A stretch of DNA of 64,000 nucleotides from Pseudomonas sp. FP453 (GCF_030687495.1 NZ_CP117435.1:1922001-1986000); one strand, 5' to 3'; positions 1-8,846 are shown, numbered from the stretch's first letter. Made by a program: numbers and translations. Notes: a model not told the origin generated them from the letters alone.

Positions 1-209
1 GCAGTGCCCAGCACCAGTTCGCGTTTGTTCTGTAGCCATTGGCGCTGGGCTTTGTCCAGTTGAGTGTCCAGTTGAAGGGACCCTGCACGGCTCAACAGGG
101 TGAAGTGCTGCGGCTCCATTTGAGCCGCGACCACAGTAGTGTTCAAGCATAGGCCTGCACTCAATACAATCAGATAATCCTTTATACGCCTGGGTATCCG
201 CTTTCTCAC
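1..209 (-). CDS. N-terminus of a BvgS/EvgS-type sensor histidine kinase (partial, runs off the left edge)
   Basis: An open frame starts at a GTG (207-209) that overlaps the TGA of the upstream response regulator gene by four bases, a typical translational coupling. The 69 visible residues begin with a basic stretch (RKRIPRRIKDY), then a hydrophobic signal-like segment (LIVLSAGLCLNTTVVAA). They end in LDKAQRQWLQNKRELVLGT, which is how the periplasmic SBP_bac_3 sensor domain of BvgS/EvgS-type hybrid kinases usually starts. The kinase, receiver and HPt parts would lie outside the window, so the assignment rests on this short stretch plus the partner gene. It would phosphorylate the BvgA-like regulator encoded just upstream. 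Confidence 0.65.
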   Translation of the reverse strand, partial: MRKRIPRRIKDYLIVLSAGLCLNTTVVAAQMEPQHFTLLSRAGSLQLDTQLDKAQRQWLQNKRELVLGT

Positions 210-829
210 ACTAGCGCGTTTCGTTTTGCCAACTCGATAAGTTCTACCAAGGATTTGGCTTTCAGTTTTTGCATGAGCCTCTTTTTATAGGTGCTGACGG
301 TTTTGTTACTTAAAAACATGCCTTTGGCGATTTCTTTGTTGGTGCGACCTTGTGCAAAAAGTTGCAAGACCATTAATTCCCTGTCGTTAACCGACTTGAA
401 CAGTTCAAGTTCCTGGGAGTTGGCATCGGTGGCGCCGGCATTCAATGCCTGGCTGGGGAAATAGTTATAGCCCGACAATACCGCGCGGATGGCACTCAGC
501 AGTTCACTCAGGTCGCCCTCCTTGCACACGTAGCCATCGGCGCCCGAGCGCATACAGCGCGTGGCGAACAGCGTGGGGCTCTGGGCCGTGAGGATAAGGG
601 TTTTCATCTGGGTGTTCATGGCATTGAACCGGCACAGCACTTCGAGCCCGTCAAGTTTCGGAATGCTGATGTCAAGAATGATCAGGTCCGGGAGGCATTC
701 GCGCACCATCTGTATCGCATCACAACCATTATCTGTTTCGCCGACGACTTTATAGCCTTCGTGTTCCAACAACATTCGAATCGCCAGCCGTATGACGGGG
801 TGGTCATCGATAATGAAAACTGAGTTCAT
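206..829 (-). CDS. BvgA/EvgA-type LuxR-family response regulator
   Basis: 207 aa from the ATG at 827-829. An in-frame ATG at 865 would add 12 residues with no homology look, so I prefer the inner start, which reads directly into the receiver motif VFIIDDHP. The receiver domain spans about residues 1-120, with the acidic pair D8/D9, phosphoacceptor D53 (LDISIPKLDG) and K103. A LuxR/NarL helix-turn-helix occupies about 150-205 (NDRELMVLQLFAQGRTNKEI). The sequence is close in style to BvgA and to the Roc-type regulators of pseudomonads that control fimbriae and virulence genes. It is followed, with a four-base overlap, by the gene for its likely cognate hybrid kinase. The target genes cannot be told from this window. 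Confidence 0.85.
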   Translation of the reverse strand: MNSVFIIDDHPVIRLAIRMLLEHEGYKVVGETDNGCDAIQMVRECLPDLIILDISIPKLDGLEVLCRFNAMNTQMKTLILTAQSPTLFATRCMRSGADGYVCKEGDLSELLSAIRAVLSGYNYFPSQALNAGATDANSQELELFKSVNDRELMVLQLFAQGRTNKEIAKGMFLSNKTVSTYKKRLMQKLKAKSLVELIELAKRNALV

Positions 830-1086
830 GATCCCATTCCATGCAAGTACAAATAAAGCGGGCACATTAGCTCAGATGGTGTGTCGTGAGCATGAAGCTC
901 AGTGGTGCTGGACACAAAACAAGAAACTTCCTACAGTAAAAAAGGCTGTTGCTTACGATTTGTCAGGACTTAATGCTTGGGTATGTCAGTCTGTTGGGCG
1001 TTGTGTGGAGACAATGGCGTGGATAGCGAGCCGAGGTTGGTTCTGTACTGTGCTTTTCGTATTGCGTGATGTTTAACGTCCTACGG

Positions 1087-1482
1087 CTAAAAGTCAGAAG
1101 TTTGATTGATTAGTACGGTAAGTTCATCCCGATTCAATGGCTTGGGTAAGTAACCCAATATAGGCAGGCCGCGTTGCAGTGCCTGGGCATAGAGCTTCGA
1201 AAGTTCCAGCATGGACAGGCCGCTGAGCAGAATGGCTGCGGTAATGAAGCCCCGACGGCTGGCTATTTCGACCAGTTCCAGCCCGGGCAGGTCCGGCAGG
1301 CACTGGTCGCACAGCATGAGGTCGAAAGGCGTCCGGGCCCGGGTCATCTGGCGAATCGCCTGTTCGGCATTTTCCGCCAGCGTCAATTGCTCGAAGCCGA
1401 AGCTCTTGAGCAGGCATTGGGTTGCCAGGAGCTGAAAGGGATGATCCTCCACCAGCAGAATACGCAGGCAATGTTGGGGCAT
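1087..1482 (-). CDS. Stand-alone receiver-domain response regulator
   Basis: 131 aa from ATG 1480-1482; an upstream in-frame GTG at 1494 would add four residues. The whole protein is one CheY-like receiver: acidic pocket E12/D13 (LLVEDHP), phosphoacceptor D59 (LMLCDQCLPDLPG), S/T site in AAILLSG and conserved K114 (GYLPKP). There is no output domain. It lies upstream of the BvgA-like regulator on the same strand, separated by about 250 bases. A role as a phosphate sink or modulator within the same phosphorelay is plausible but inferred. Single-domain receivers can also act by protein contact with unlinked kinases. Confidence 0.75.
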   Translation of the reverse strand: MPQHCLRILLVEDHPFQLLATQCLLKSFGFEQLTLAENAEQAIRQMTRARTPFDLMLCDQCLPDLPGLELVEIASRRGFITAAILLSGLSMLELSKLYAQALQRGLPILGYLPKPLNRDELTVLINQTSDF

Positions 1483-1656
1483 AAAAGGGCACACACTGAG
1501 TCAAGCGTCGATAGGGCTGAGCGTAGGAATTGCTCTCGAGGTCGGCCGGAAGCGCGCGTGATTATTCTTTGAGTGGTTGTGCGAATTCGATCAGGCCGCT
1601 CTGTTCCCATCGTAGGGCGATTCTTTTCAGGGAACAGGCTGCTTGATTGCCGACGT

Positions 1657-2988
1657 TTATTGAGGACTGGAACGCCCGGTCATCTCCCGCGCCATTTCGG
1701 TGGCGTAGCTGTCGGTCATGCCGGCGATGAAATCGATCATGCGCAGGAACGAGGCGTGCAACGGCCAGGCCGGGTTCGGTGCGCTGTTGCCGAGCAAGTC
1801 GAGAATGCGCCGGTTCTTGAACGACGGCGTACGGCCGCCATGCTGTTCCAGCGCGGCACCGCAAAAGGCGTTAAGGAGGATTTCCAGGGTGGTGTAGGCG
1901 CCGATTTCATGCAGGGTCTTGCGCTTGTCCTGGAAGATTTTCTTGCGCGCCATGTCCTTGGCATCCAGCACACAGCGTTGGGCCGGGCCGTGCATGTGTT
2001 CCACCAGGTCGCCGGGCAGGGTGCCGGCGAGCAAGGCGTCCTGTTGTTCAACGAAAGCCTGTGCCGCGGCGTTGGTCAGGTGTTCGATGGCCTTGCCGCG
2101 CAGGATCGCCAGTTTGCGTCGACGCGAGTCCCCGGGGCCCAGCTGTCGATAGGTTTGCGGCAAGTCATCGCCCACCAGGTTGAGCAGCAGTGCCTCGACC
2201 TCGGCGTATTGCAGCAACTCCATTTCCAGGCCATCTTCCAGGTCGATCAAGGCGTAGCAGATGTCATCTGCCGCCTCCATCAAGTAAACCAGCGGATGGC
2301 GCGCCCAGCGTTGTTCCTCCAGCTGCGGCAGGCCGAGCTTTTGGGCGATCTGTTCAAGAATCGGCAACTCGCTCTGGTAGCAACCGAACTTGTGTTTCTT
2401 GTAGCCCAGTGCGTCGGCGTGGCGCGCGGTCCAAGGGTATTTGAGGTAGGTGCCCAAGGTGGCATAGGTCAGCCGGGTGCCACCGTCGAACTGGTGATAC
2501 TCCAACTGGGTCAGCACGCGGAAGCCCTGGGCATTGCCCTCGAAGTTGAGGAAGTCATTGCGCTCGGCGCTGCTCATGTCGTCCAGCCAGCCGCGCCCGG
2601 CCGCTTGTTGGAACCAGTGGCGGATGGCGTCTTCGCCGGAGTGGCCGAACGGTGGGTTGCCAATGTCGTGGGCCAGGCAGGCCGATTGCACTACCATGCC
2701 CAGGTCGCTCGGGTCGCACCAGTCGGGCAGGGCGCTGCGCAGGGTTTCGCCGACGCGCATGCCCAGGGAGCGGCCGACGCAGCTGACTTCCAGCGAGTGG
2801 GTCAGCCGCGTATGGATGTGATCGTTGCTCGACACCGGGTGCACTTGGGTCTTGCGGCCCAGGCGGCGAAACGCGCCGGAGAAGATGATGCGGTCGTGAT
2901 CCTTGTGAAACGGGCTGCGCCCCAGTTCTTCCGGGCTGTGCAGGGGTTTCCCAAGACGTTCGCGAGTCAGCAGGGTGGGCCAATCCAA
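1657..2988 (-). CDS. dgt: Deoxyguanosinetriphosphate triphosphohydrolase-like protein (HD domain)
   Basis: 443 aa from a TTG start (2986-2988). I chose it because it gives the family-typical N-terminus (M)[13 protein letters not shown] and has a GGAG about ten bases upstream; ATG at 3051 would add 21 unrelated residues. Dgt-family enzymes hydrolyse dNTPs to deoxynucleoside and tripolyphosphate. The metal-binding HD signature is complete: H64 (RLTHSLEV), H107-D108 ([17 protein letters not shown]), and a distal Asp in [19 protein letters not shown]. Length fits the dNTPase type 2 subfamily. It lies 71 bases downstream of the EAL-domain gene on the same strand, so cotranscription is possible. 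Substrate preference within the family cannot be read from sequence. Confidence 0.9.
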   Translation of the reverse strand: MDWPTLLTRERLGKPLHSPEELGRSPFHKDHDRIIFSGAFRRLGRKTQVHPVSSNDHIHTRLTHSLEVSCVGRSLGMRVGETLRSALPDWCDPSDLGMVVQSACLAHDIGNPPFGHSGEDAIRHWFQQAAGRGWLDDMSSAERNDFLNFEGNAQGFRVLTQLEYHQFDGGTRLTYATLGTYLKYPWTARHADALGYKKHKFGCYQSELPILEQIAQKLGLPQLEEQRWARHPLVYLMEAADDICYALIDLEDGLEMELLQYAEVEALLLNLVGDDLPQTYRQLGPGDSRRRKLAILRGKAIEHLTNAAAQAFVEQQDALLAGTLPGDLVEHMHGPAQRCVLDAKDMARKKIFQDKRKTLHEIGAYTTLEILLNAFCGAALEQHGGRTPSFKNRRILDLLGNSAPNPAWPLHASFLRMIDFIAGMTDSYATEMAREMTGRSSPQ

Positions 2989-3059
2989 GGCGGGGACGCT
3001 CCGTTCGGTGAATGACCCGCCCAGCTTCCCGGTTCCGCCCTGGCGGGGCAAGCGAAAAT

Positions 3060-4223
3060 CTACAGGCCGGCAGCATCGACATCGATTAACAGCAAGCGCT
3101 GACCGTTATCGAAGAATTGTCCGGCGGTCAGGCAGTATTGGTTGGTGGTGGCGTCGCGGTAGGTCGAGGACAGATTCAGCCGCCGTTCCTCCCAGCCTTC
3201 GGCCAGCAAATGATAGAAGTACGGGCGCCACGACCAGTTGTGGCCCAGGTAGCGGCTGTCGGACTGCCAGGCATCGTGCCGCCACTCGAAGTTGGGGGTC
3301 AGTTGGGTGCCATGGCGGTCGCACTGGTAGAAGCGCAACAGCCACGGAAAGTCCGGCAGTTGCGGCAGCTGGGTCAGCGGCGCCTGGCCCTGGGCCCAGG
3401 CCTGGAGGATTTTCATCAGTTCGGCCAACTGCTGGCGCAACTGCATGATGCGCCCACGCTCGGCGAGTTTTTGCTGCACGTACTGCGTGCGCAGTTGGGC
3501 AAAGCGGGGCACAAAGGCATCGGCGGCGAACCAGTCCAACTGCGCCTGGGCGAACAGATAACCCTGCACATACCGCGCACCGCACTCCAGGGCAAAGCTC
3601 AACTGCGCTTCGGTCTCCACGCCTTCGGCAATGATCCAGCAGCCGGTTTTCTCGGCCATTTGCGCAAGGGCGCGCACCACTTCACTGCTCGGCCCGCCGC
3701 GTGCGGCTTCCTGAAACAGGCGCATGTCGAGCTTGAGGATATCCGGCTGCAGGGCCAGCACCCGGTCGAGCTGGGAATAGCCGGCACCGAAATCATCGAT
3801 GGCAATCCGCGCGCCGGCTTCGCGATAGCGCGCCACCACGTCGGCCAGGCGTTGGATATCACCGCCCAATTCCGTGATCTCGAACACGATCCGCCGCGGA
3901 TCGACACCCTGGGCGTGCACTTGCTTGAGGCTGGGCAGCGCTTGCCCGGGGCGCAGGCGGTTGATCCAGCGCGGCGAGATATTCAGGCTGAGGAACCAGT
4001 CGTCGGGCACTTCATGCAGGCGGCTCAACGCGTTGTCGCGGATTTGCCGATCAAGGCGGCGCAAGGTCACGCCAGGCGTGCGCGGGTCGGCGAACAGCGG
4101 GCCCACGGAGAGCAGGCTACCGTCTGGTTGGCGCAAGCGACCCAGGGCCTCGACGCCAGCGATGCGCCCGGTGGCGGTGTCGATAAACGGCTGGAAGCAG
4201 GCGAGCGGTTGCCCGTCGATCAC
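3060..4223 (-). CDS. EAL-domain c-di-GMP phosphodiesterase with C-terminal Cache/PDC-like domain
   Basis: 387 aa. The EAL domain is at the extreme N-terminus (about 5-235) and keeps the catalytic set: E25 (VEALGRL), N81 (SLNISPRW), E115/E118 (FEITE), D143-D144 (IDDFGAGYS), K164/D166 (KLDMRLF) and E200 (AEGVE). It should therefore hydrolyse c-di-GMP to pGpG in the cytoplasm. There is no GGDEF domain. The last 120 residues, with [32 protein letters not shown] and LLLIDVD, resemble a PDC/Cache-type sensor fold, here placed after the enzyme and without transmembrane segments. A strong intrinsic terminator (4247-4281) separates it from the YqjD-E-K operon upstream. Confidence 0.85.
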   Translation of the reverse strand: MIDGQPLACFQPFIDTATGRIAGVEALGRLRQPDGSLLSVGPLFADPRTPGVTLRRLDRQIRDNALSRLHEVPDDWFLSLNISPRWINRLRPGQALPSLKQVHAQGVDPRRIVFEITELGGDIQRLADVVARYREAGARIAIDDFGAGYSQLDRVLALQPDILKLDMRLFQEAARGGPSSEVVRALAQMAEKTGCWIIAEGVETEAQLSFALECGARYVQGYLFAQAQLDWFAADAFVPRFAQLRTQYVQQKLAERGRIMQLRQQLAELMKILQAWAQGQAPLTQLPQLPDFPWLLRFYQCDRHGTQLTPNFEWRHDAWQSDSRYLGHNWSWRPYFYHLLAEGWEERRLNLSSTYRDATTNQYCLTAGQFFDNGQRLLLIDVDAAGL

Positions 4224-4246
4224 AGGGCCTCCTTAAAGAGTTGGCG

Positions 4247-4281
4247 AAAAAAAGACCCGGCTCTCGAACACGAGAGCCGGG
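4247..4281 (-). terminator. Intrinsic terminator of the yqjD-yqjE-yqjK-like operon
   Basis: Perfect 11-bp stem (4256-4266 with 4271-4281, arm CCCGGCTCTCG) with a 4-base loop. On the minus strand it is followed by a run of seven T (4247-4253). It lies 35 bases after the stop of the last operon gene. Confidence 0.9.
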
Positions 4282-4315
4282 CCGCTTCTGTTTGCAAGAA
4301 TGCAGCCAGGGTGGC

Positions 4316-4657
4316 TCAACCTTTGCGCGAAGCGCCCTGCATGGCCAGCTTTATCAGCGGGATCAGCCCGGCGCCCAGCCGCACCAGGCGCGTCAGGCTG
4401 CTGATACTGCCGCCCTTGGCGCCCTTGCCGGTGAAGAAGCCGAGCAGCGTCACCGCGGCCACGCCCCACAGCGGCGCATGCTTGATGCCGAGGTTGTCCT
4501 GCCAGTTCTGGCCCATGTTGCGCACCTTGGTCAGCGGTGCCAGCAGTTGCTGGGATTCGTGGCGGATCTCCTGGCGGTGCATTTCCATGCGCAGGCGGAT
4601 TAACGCCTTGCGCATTTCCCGGCGTGAGGTGTTCTGCGGGATTTCAGTCAGGCTCAT
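4316..4657 (-). CDS. YqjK-like small membrane protein
   Basis: 113 aa, the last gene of a three-gene operon; its ATG overlaps the stop of the YqjE-like gene (ATGA). The N-terminal half is charged and helical (RREMRKALIRLRMEMHRQEI). A single hydrophobic segment follows at about 63-80 (APLWGVAAVTLLGFFTGKG), with a second, weaker one near 95-105. By position it corresponds to YqjK of the enterobacterial yqjDEK cluster, but similarity can only be judged by composition and context here. Function is unknown; an inner-membrane or envelope role is inferred from the neighbours. Confidence 0.6.
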   Translation of the reverse strand: MSLTEIPQNTSRREMRKALIRLRMEMHRQEIRHESQQLLAPLTKVRNMGQNWQDNLGIKHAPLWGVAAVTLLGFFTGKGAKGGSISSLTRLVRLGAGLIPLIKLAMQGASRKG

Positions 4658-5037
4658 GGCAACAGGCGCTCCCGGTCATTGGCCAGTTCTTCGAGGGTGG
4701 CGTGGAACGGCGTGGACTCATCGAACACCGCCGCTTTCAAGCGCACCCCGCAGAACGCTGCAGCCAGGCTGTAGAACACGCAGAGGCAAATGATCCCGGT
4801 GAGGCGGTAGCCGGTGTCCCACACGAGGATCATCACCAGCGTCGACAACCCCACCAGCAACAGCAGCGCGAACACCAGCGCCAGCCCGGCAAACAGCAGC
4901 AGGCTGACGGTGCGGGCCTTCTGTTCCTGCAATTCGATGCCAAACAACTCGACATGACTGTGCAGCAAGCCCAGCACGGCCGCGCCCAGACGTCTTGAGG
5001 TAGTGCCCGTGGACGAGCCGGTTTCGCCGATAGACAT
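4654..5037 (-). CDS. YqjE-type (holin superfamily III-like) inner membrane protein
   Basis: 127 aa from ATG 5035-5037, two bases after the stop of the DUF883 gene. It has two long hydrophobic segments, at about 44-68 (VSLLLFAGLALVFALLLLVG) and 78-98, preceded by a short amphipathic helix (LHSHVELFGIELQEQKAR), the layout of YqjE proteins. These are often auto-labelled phage holin family, but nothing else here is phage-derived and the operon order yqjD-yqjE-yqjK is chromosomal in many Gammaproteobacteria. The biochemical role is unknown. Confidence 0.75.
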   Translation of the reverse strand: MSIGETGSSTGTTSRRLGAAVLGLLHSHVELFGIELQEQKARTVSLLLFAGLALVFALLLLVGLSTLVMILVWDTGYRLTGIICLCVFYSLAAAFCGVRLKAAVFDESTPFHATLEELANDRERLLP

Positions 5038-5039
5038 GA

Positions 5040-5354
5040 TTAGCGCCTTGTGGCCAGCAGGCCGATCAAAAAGCCCACGCCGGCGGCAATGCCCACCGAC
5101 TGCCAAGGATTGGCCTGCACATAGTCTTCGGTGGCGGTGACCGCTGCCTGGCCGCGCTCGCGCAGAGAGTCTTCGGTCACTTGCAGGGTTTCGCGGGCCT
5201 TGAGCAGGCTTTCATGGATCTTGCTGCGCAGCTCGTCAGCCTGGTCGCCGGCCAGCACCTTGGTGTCGTCCAGCAGCTTCTCGGTGTCGCTGACCAGGGT
5301 TTGAAAATCCTCCAGCAGGATTTCTTGAGCAGTCTTTGCGGTTTTTCTGGCCAT
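5040..5354 (-). CDS. DUF883 family protein (ElaB/YqjD-like)
   Basis: 104 aa. A long hydrophilic, Glu/Lys/Leu-rich helix (about 8-75, LLEDFQTLVSDTEKLLDD) is followed by VQANPWQSVGIAAGVGFLIGLLATRR, the C-terminal membrane anchor signature of the ElaB/YqjD/DUF883 family. In E. coli, YqjD and its paralogues are tail-anchored inner-membrane proteins that associate with ribosomes in stationary phase. It is the first gene of the three-gene operon that ends at the terminator near 4.25 kb. Confidence 0.85.
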   Translation of the reverse strand: MARKTAKTAQEILLEDFQTLVSDTEKLLDDTKVLAGDQADELRSKIHESLLKARETLQVTEDSLRERGQAAVTATEDYVQANPWQSVGIAAGVGFLIGLLATRR

Positions 5355-5700
5355 GGGTATCTCCGTGATGGGCTGAGCTGTAGATGTCGTTTCGAGTCAC
5401 CGGTATCGGTGAAGGTTCAGTGCAATTGTCTGGTACAGCTTTTGCTTTGCCTTGGTGCGCACGCCACGGGGCTTGCGCGAAATCCGGGCGGTCGGGCAGG
5501 AAGCCTTCAAAAACCTTACCCTAAATAACTGAAACTCGCGGAAAAACCCTGTCGGCATCGGCCTGTTGTGTTGATCGCTGCGCTAAAGCGGTTCACGCCC
5601 TCTGCAGAGGGGTGGAACCGGTGGTGCCAATTTAGTGCGCGTAACCCGGGCTTGAACCGCTTTGGTGCTTTTTGCCTTTAATGCAGGCCTGCCAACCTCC
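5355..5700. promoter_or_regulatory. Intergenic region with a 30-bp interrupted palindrome upstream of amt
   Basis: 346 bases between the divergent DUF883 and amt genes. The clearest element is an interrupted palindrome at 5590-5619: outer arms GGTTC/GAACC and a central CCCTCTGCAGAGGG. It lies about 80 bases before the amt start and could be a regulator site or an mRNA hairpin. I see no convincing sigma-70 or sigma-54 promoter and no open frame of note. Confidence 0.4.
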
Positions 5701-6909
5701 ATGGAAAATTTGCAAAGTGCAGTGGACACGCTGGTCCACAGTTCCAACACCCTGTTTATCCTGATTGGCGCGGTCATGGTCCTGGCCATGCACGCCGGCT
5801 TCGCGTTCCTCGAAGTCGGCACCGTGCGCCAGAAAAACCAGGTCAACGCGCTGTCGAAAATCCTCAGCGACTTCGCCATCTCGACCCTGGCCTATTTCTT
5901 TATAGGCTATTGGATCTCCTACGGCGTCAGCTTCATGCAACCGGCCGCGGTGATCAGCGCCGATCACGGCTATGGCCTGGTGAAGTTCTTCTTTCTGCTG
6001 ACCTTCGCGGCGGCGATCCCGGCGATCATTTCCGGCGGCATTGCCGAGCGTGCACGCTTTGTTCCGCAACTGTGTGCCACGGCGCTGATCGTCGCGTTTA
6101 TCTACCCGTTTTTCGAAGGCATGGTGTGGAACGGCAACTTCGGCCTGCAAGCCTGGCTGCTGGCGACCTTTGGTGCGAGCTTCCATGACTTCGCCGGTTC
6201 CGTGGTGGTGCACGCCATGGGCGGCTGGCTGGCGCTGGCGGCGGTGCTGTTGCTGGGCCCGCGTAACGGGCGCTACCGGGATGGCCGGTTGGTGGCGTTT
6301 GCGCCGTCGAGCATTCCGTTCCTGGCGTTGGGCTCGTGGATTCTAATCGTGGGCTGGTTCGGCTTTAACGTCATGAGTGCACAAACGCTGAACGGCGTCA
6401 GTGGCCTGGTGGCGGTCAACTCGCTGATGGCCATGGTCGGCGGCACCGTGGCGGCGCTGATCATCGGCCGCAACGACCCAGGCTTCCTGCACAACGGCCC
6501 ATTGGCCGGGCTGGTGGCGATCTGCGCCGGTTCCGACCTGATGCACCCGGTGGGTGCGCTGGTCACCGGTGCAGTGGCCGGTGGCCTGTTCGTCTGGTGC
6601 TTTATTGCCGCCCAGGACCGCTGGAAGATCGACGACGTGCTCGGCGTGTGGCCGCTGCACGGCCTGTGTGGCGTGTGGGGCGGCATTGCCTGCGGCATCT
6701 TCGGCCAGACCGCGCTCGGCGGGCTGGGCGGCGTCAGCCTGATCAGCCAGTTGATCGGCACCGCCCTCGGCGTGGCCGTGGCGTTGGCAGGTGGGTTCCT
6801 CGTGTATGGCACCCTCAAGCGCGTAACGGGCCTGCGCCTGAGCCAGGAAGAGGAATACTACGGCGCGGACTTGTCGATCCATAAGATTGGCGCGGTCAGT
6901 CAGGATTGA
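5701..6909 (+). CDS. amt: Ammonium transporter (Amt/MEP/Rh family)
   Basis: 402 aa from ATG 5701; in-frame TTG/GTG starts at 5662/5665 are possible but would precede the usual N-terminus MENLQSAVDTLV. It is a trimeric inner-membrane channel for ammonium uptake. Eleven hydrophobic segments are expected and the composition fits. Family signatures are AFLEVGTVRQKNQVNAL, HDFAGSVVVHAMGGWLA (first pore His) and PLHGLCGVWGGIACGIFG (second pore His). No glnK lies next to it, unlike the canonical glnK-amtB pair, so this is probably a second, stand-alone Amt. Its 3' end overlaps the convergent antiporter gene by 14 bases. Confidence 0.93.
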   Translation: MENLQSAVDTLVHSSNTLFILIGAVMVLAMHAGFAFLEVGTVRQKNQVNALSKILSDFAISTLAYFFIGYWISYGVSFMQPAAVISADHGYGLVKFFFLLTFAAAIPAIISGGIAERARFVPQLCATALIVAFIYPFFEGMVWNGNFGLQAWLLATFGASFHDFAGSVVVHAMGGWLALAAVLLLGPRNGRYRDGRLVAFAPSSIPFLALGSWILIVGWFGFNVMSAQTLNGVSGLVAVNSLMAMVGGTVAALIIGRNDPGFLHNGPLAGLVAICAGSDLMHPVGALVTGAVAGGLFVWCFIAAQDRWKIDDVLGVWPLHGLCGVWGGIACGIFGQTALGGLGGVSLISQLIGTALGVAVALAGGFLVYGTLKRVTGLRLSQEEEYYGADLSIHKIGAVSQD

Positions 6910-8620
6910 TCGGGTTGTCGGCCGACGCGTAGAAACCGTGCAGCAGGCGATAGCGGTTCTGCCGCACTTCATCGACCCGCGCCTGCACCTGTTGGTCCGG
7001 CAGGCCCAGCAGGATCAAGGCGTGGGAGGCGAGCATCAGGCTCGACTCCAGCAGCTCGGGCACCACTTCGCTGGCGCCCGCGGCTTTCAATTCGGCCAAT
7101 TGGCTGTCATCGCGAGTGCGCACCAGGATCGGCACGTCGCGGTTGATGCGCCGCGCCTCCTTCAACACCGCCAGCGCCACCTCGGTGTTGTCCACGGCAA
7201 TCACCACCAGCCGCGCGCGCTCCAGGCCCACCGCACTGAGCAGGGCTCCGCGCCGGCAATCGCCGTAATGCACGCTGCTGTCTTCGGTGGCGGCTTCCTG
7301 CACCCGTTCCGGGTCGTCATCCAGGGCGATAAACACCTGTTGTTCCTTGCGCAGGAACCGCCCGATGGATTGCCCGACGCGGCCATACCCGCAAATCACC
7401 GCATGCCCGCGCAGCTCGGCGTTGAGCGCGGTGATTTCTTCCAGTTGCACTTGCTGGTTGGGCTTGCGGTGCAGGCGCAGGGCGATGGCCGGGGCGGCGC
7501 GCAACAGCAGCGGCGTGAGCAGCATCGAACAGAAGGTGGCGGCGAGCAGCAGGCCATTGAACTCGTCCGGGATCAGCCGGCTCTGCTGCATCTGCGCCAT
7601 CAGCGCAAAACAGAACTCGCCGCCCTGGGCCAGGGCCAGGCCGCTGCGCCAGGCGGTTTCACTGTCGCTGCCGCGCCACTTGACCAGCAGCGCGACCACG
7701 CAGCCTTTGACCAGCATCAAGGTGAGGGTCAGGCCGAGGATCAACAGGCTGTGGCTGACGAACAGCTGCAGGTCGATCAGCATGCCGATGCTGACGAAAA
7801 ACAGCCCCAGCAAGATGTCGCGAAACGGGCGGATATCCGCTTCGATCTGATGGCGGTAATGGCTTTCCCCCAGCAGCATGCCGGCGAGAAAGGCGCCGAG
7901 GGCAGGGGACAGGCCCAGCAGGTGCGTGAGCCACGCGGTGAGCAACACGATCACCAGCGCCAGCAGCACAAACAGCTCTGCCGAATGGGACGCGGCCACC
8001 TCATGAAACAGGCGCGGCAATAACCAGCGACTGGCCAGCAACAAACCGACAAACAGCACCACGGTCTTGGCCAGGGTCAGCGGCAGTGCGATATACCAGG
8101 CCTGCTCGCCGGTGCCGGCAAACACCGGCACCAGGGTCAGCAGCAGTACGGCCACCACGTCCTGGAACAGCAACACGCCAATCGCATTCTGCCCATGGCT
8201 GCTGAAGATTTCGCCGAGGCTGGTCAACTCCTTGCTGACAATGGCCGTGGAGGACAACGCCAGCCCCGCGCCCAGCAACAACGCGATGCCCGGCGCCACA
8301 CCAAGGATCATCAGCAACACACCCAGCAGCACCCCGCAACCCAGCACCTGCAAACTGCCCAGGCCAAACACCACGCGGCGCAGGGCGAACATCTTGCTCA
8401 GGGAAAACTCCAGGCCCAGGGAGAACAGCAGGAACACCACGCCCAGCTCAGCGAGGTCGGGCAGCTCTTCGCTGTCATTCACCCAGTCCAGGGCGGTCGG
8501 CCCCACGGCCAGGCCCACACACAGGTAGCCGAGCACGGGCGGCAATTGCAGCCGGCGAAACAGCGCAATCACCACCAGGGATGAGGCCAGAATGATCAGC
8601 AGGTTGGCAAACACACGCAT
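6896..8620 (-). CDS. CPA2 family monovalent cation:proton antiporter (KefB/YbaL-like)
   Basis: 574 aa. Residues 1-380 form the multi-spanning Na+/H+ exchanger domain (PPVLGYLCVGLAVGPTALD, FLLFSLGLEFSLSK, LSSTAIVSKELTS, LGLFFVSIGMLIDL). A cytoplasmic TrkA-N/RCK domain follows at about 400-520 with the Rossmann motif GHAVICGYGRVGQSIG. This is the architecture of KefB/KefC/YbaL potassium or sodium efflux systems. No KefF/KefG ancillary oxidoreductase gene is adjacent. The ion and physiological trigger are not determined by sequence. Confidence 0.9.
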   Translation of the reverse strand: MRVFANLLIILASSLVVIALFRRLQLPPVLGYLCVGLAVGPTALDWVNDSEELPDLAELGVVFLLFSLGLEFSLSKMFALRRVVFGLGSLQVLGCGVLLGVLLMILGVAPGIALLLGAGLALSSTAIVSKELTSLGEIFSSHGQNAIGVLLFQDVVAVLLLTLVPVFAGTGEQAWYIALPLTLAKTVVLFVGLLLASRWLLPRLFHEVAASHSAELFVLLALVIVLLTAWLTHLLGLSPALGAFLAGMLLGESHYRHQIEADIRPFRDILLGLFFVSIGMLIDLQLFVSHSLLILGLTLTLMLVKGCVVALLVKWRGSDSETAWRSGLALAQGGEFCFALMAQMQQSRLIPDEFNGLLLAATFCSMLLTPLLLRAAPAIALRLHRKPNQQVQLEEITALNAELRGHAVICGYGRVGQSIGRFLRKEQQVFIALDDDPERVQEAATEDSSVHYGDCRRGALLSAVGLERARLVVIAVDNTEVALAVLKEARRINRDVPILVRTRDDSQLAELKAAGASEVVPELLESSLMLASHALILLGLPDQQVQARVDEVRQNRYRLLHGFYASADNPINPD

Positions 8621-8700
8621 CTCCGTTGCAAGGGGCAGGCAAAAAGCCGCGAGAATCGCTGAATCAGTTATAGGCCATGCTGATTCAGGTCACGGTTTAT

Positions 8701-8793
8701 TGTGGCGAGGGAGCTTGCTCCCGCGGAGTGCGCAGCGCTCCCAGGATTTTGGGGCCGCTTCGCTGCCCAGCGGGAGCAAGCTCCCTCGCCACA
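8701..8793. repeat. REP doublet of a distinct family (GTGGCGAGGGAGCTTGCTCCCGC)
   Basis: Two inverted copies, 8701-8724 and 8770-8793, are perfect reverse complements over 24 bases. The core GAGGGAGCTTGCTCCC is itself palindromic and differs from the GTGGGAGC(T/G)GGCTTGCC family found elsewhere in the window. The spacer carries a second, weaker dyad. It lies between the divergent antiporter and glutaredoxin-like genes. Confidence 0.9.
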
Positions 8794-8846
8794 GGGGTGT
8801 TGCGGGCATAGAATGACCGCCTACTTTCTGATCAGAGCCATTCGTC

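Noticed and set aside
1573..3015. 480-codon plus-strand open frame opposite dgt
   Set aside because: Shadow of the dGTPase gene; composition typical of an antisense frame.
4654..5037. Prophage remnant, suggested by the phage-holin-like label of the YqjE protein
   Set aside because: The gene sits in a yqjD-yqjE-yqjK-like operon; no lysin, capsid, integrase or other phage genes are near.
5621..5675. Sigma-54 promoter before amt (TGGTGCCAATTTAGTGC and TTGGTGCTTTTTGC)
   Set aside because: Neither has the GG-N10-GC spacing with both dinucleotides intact.
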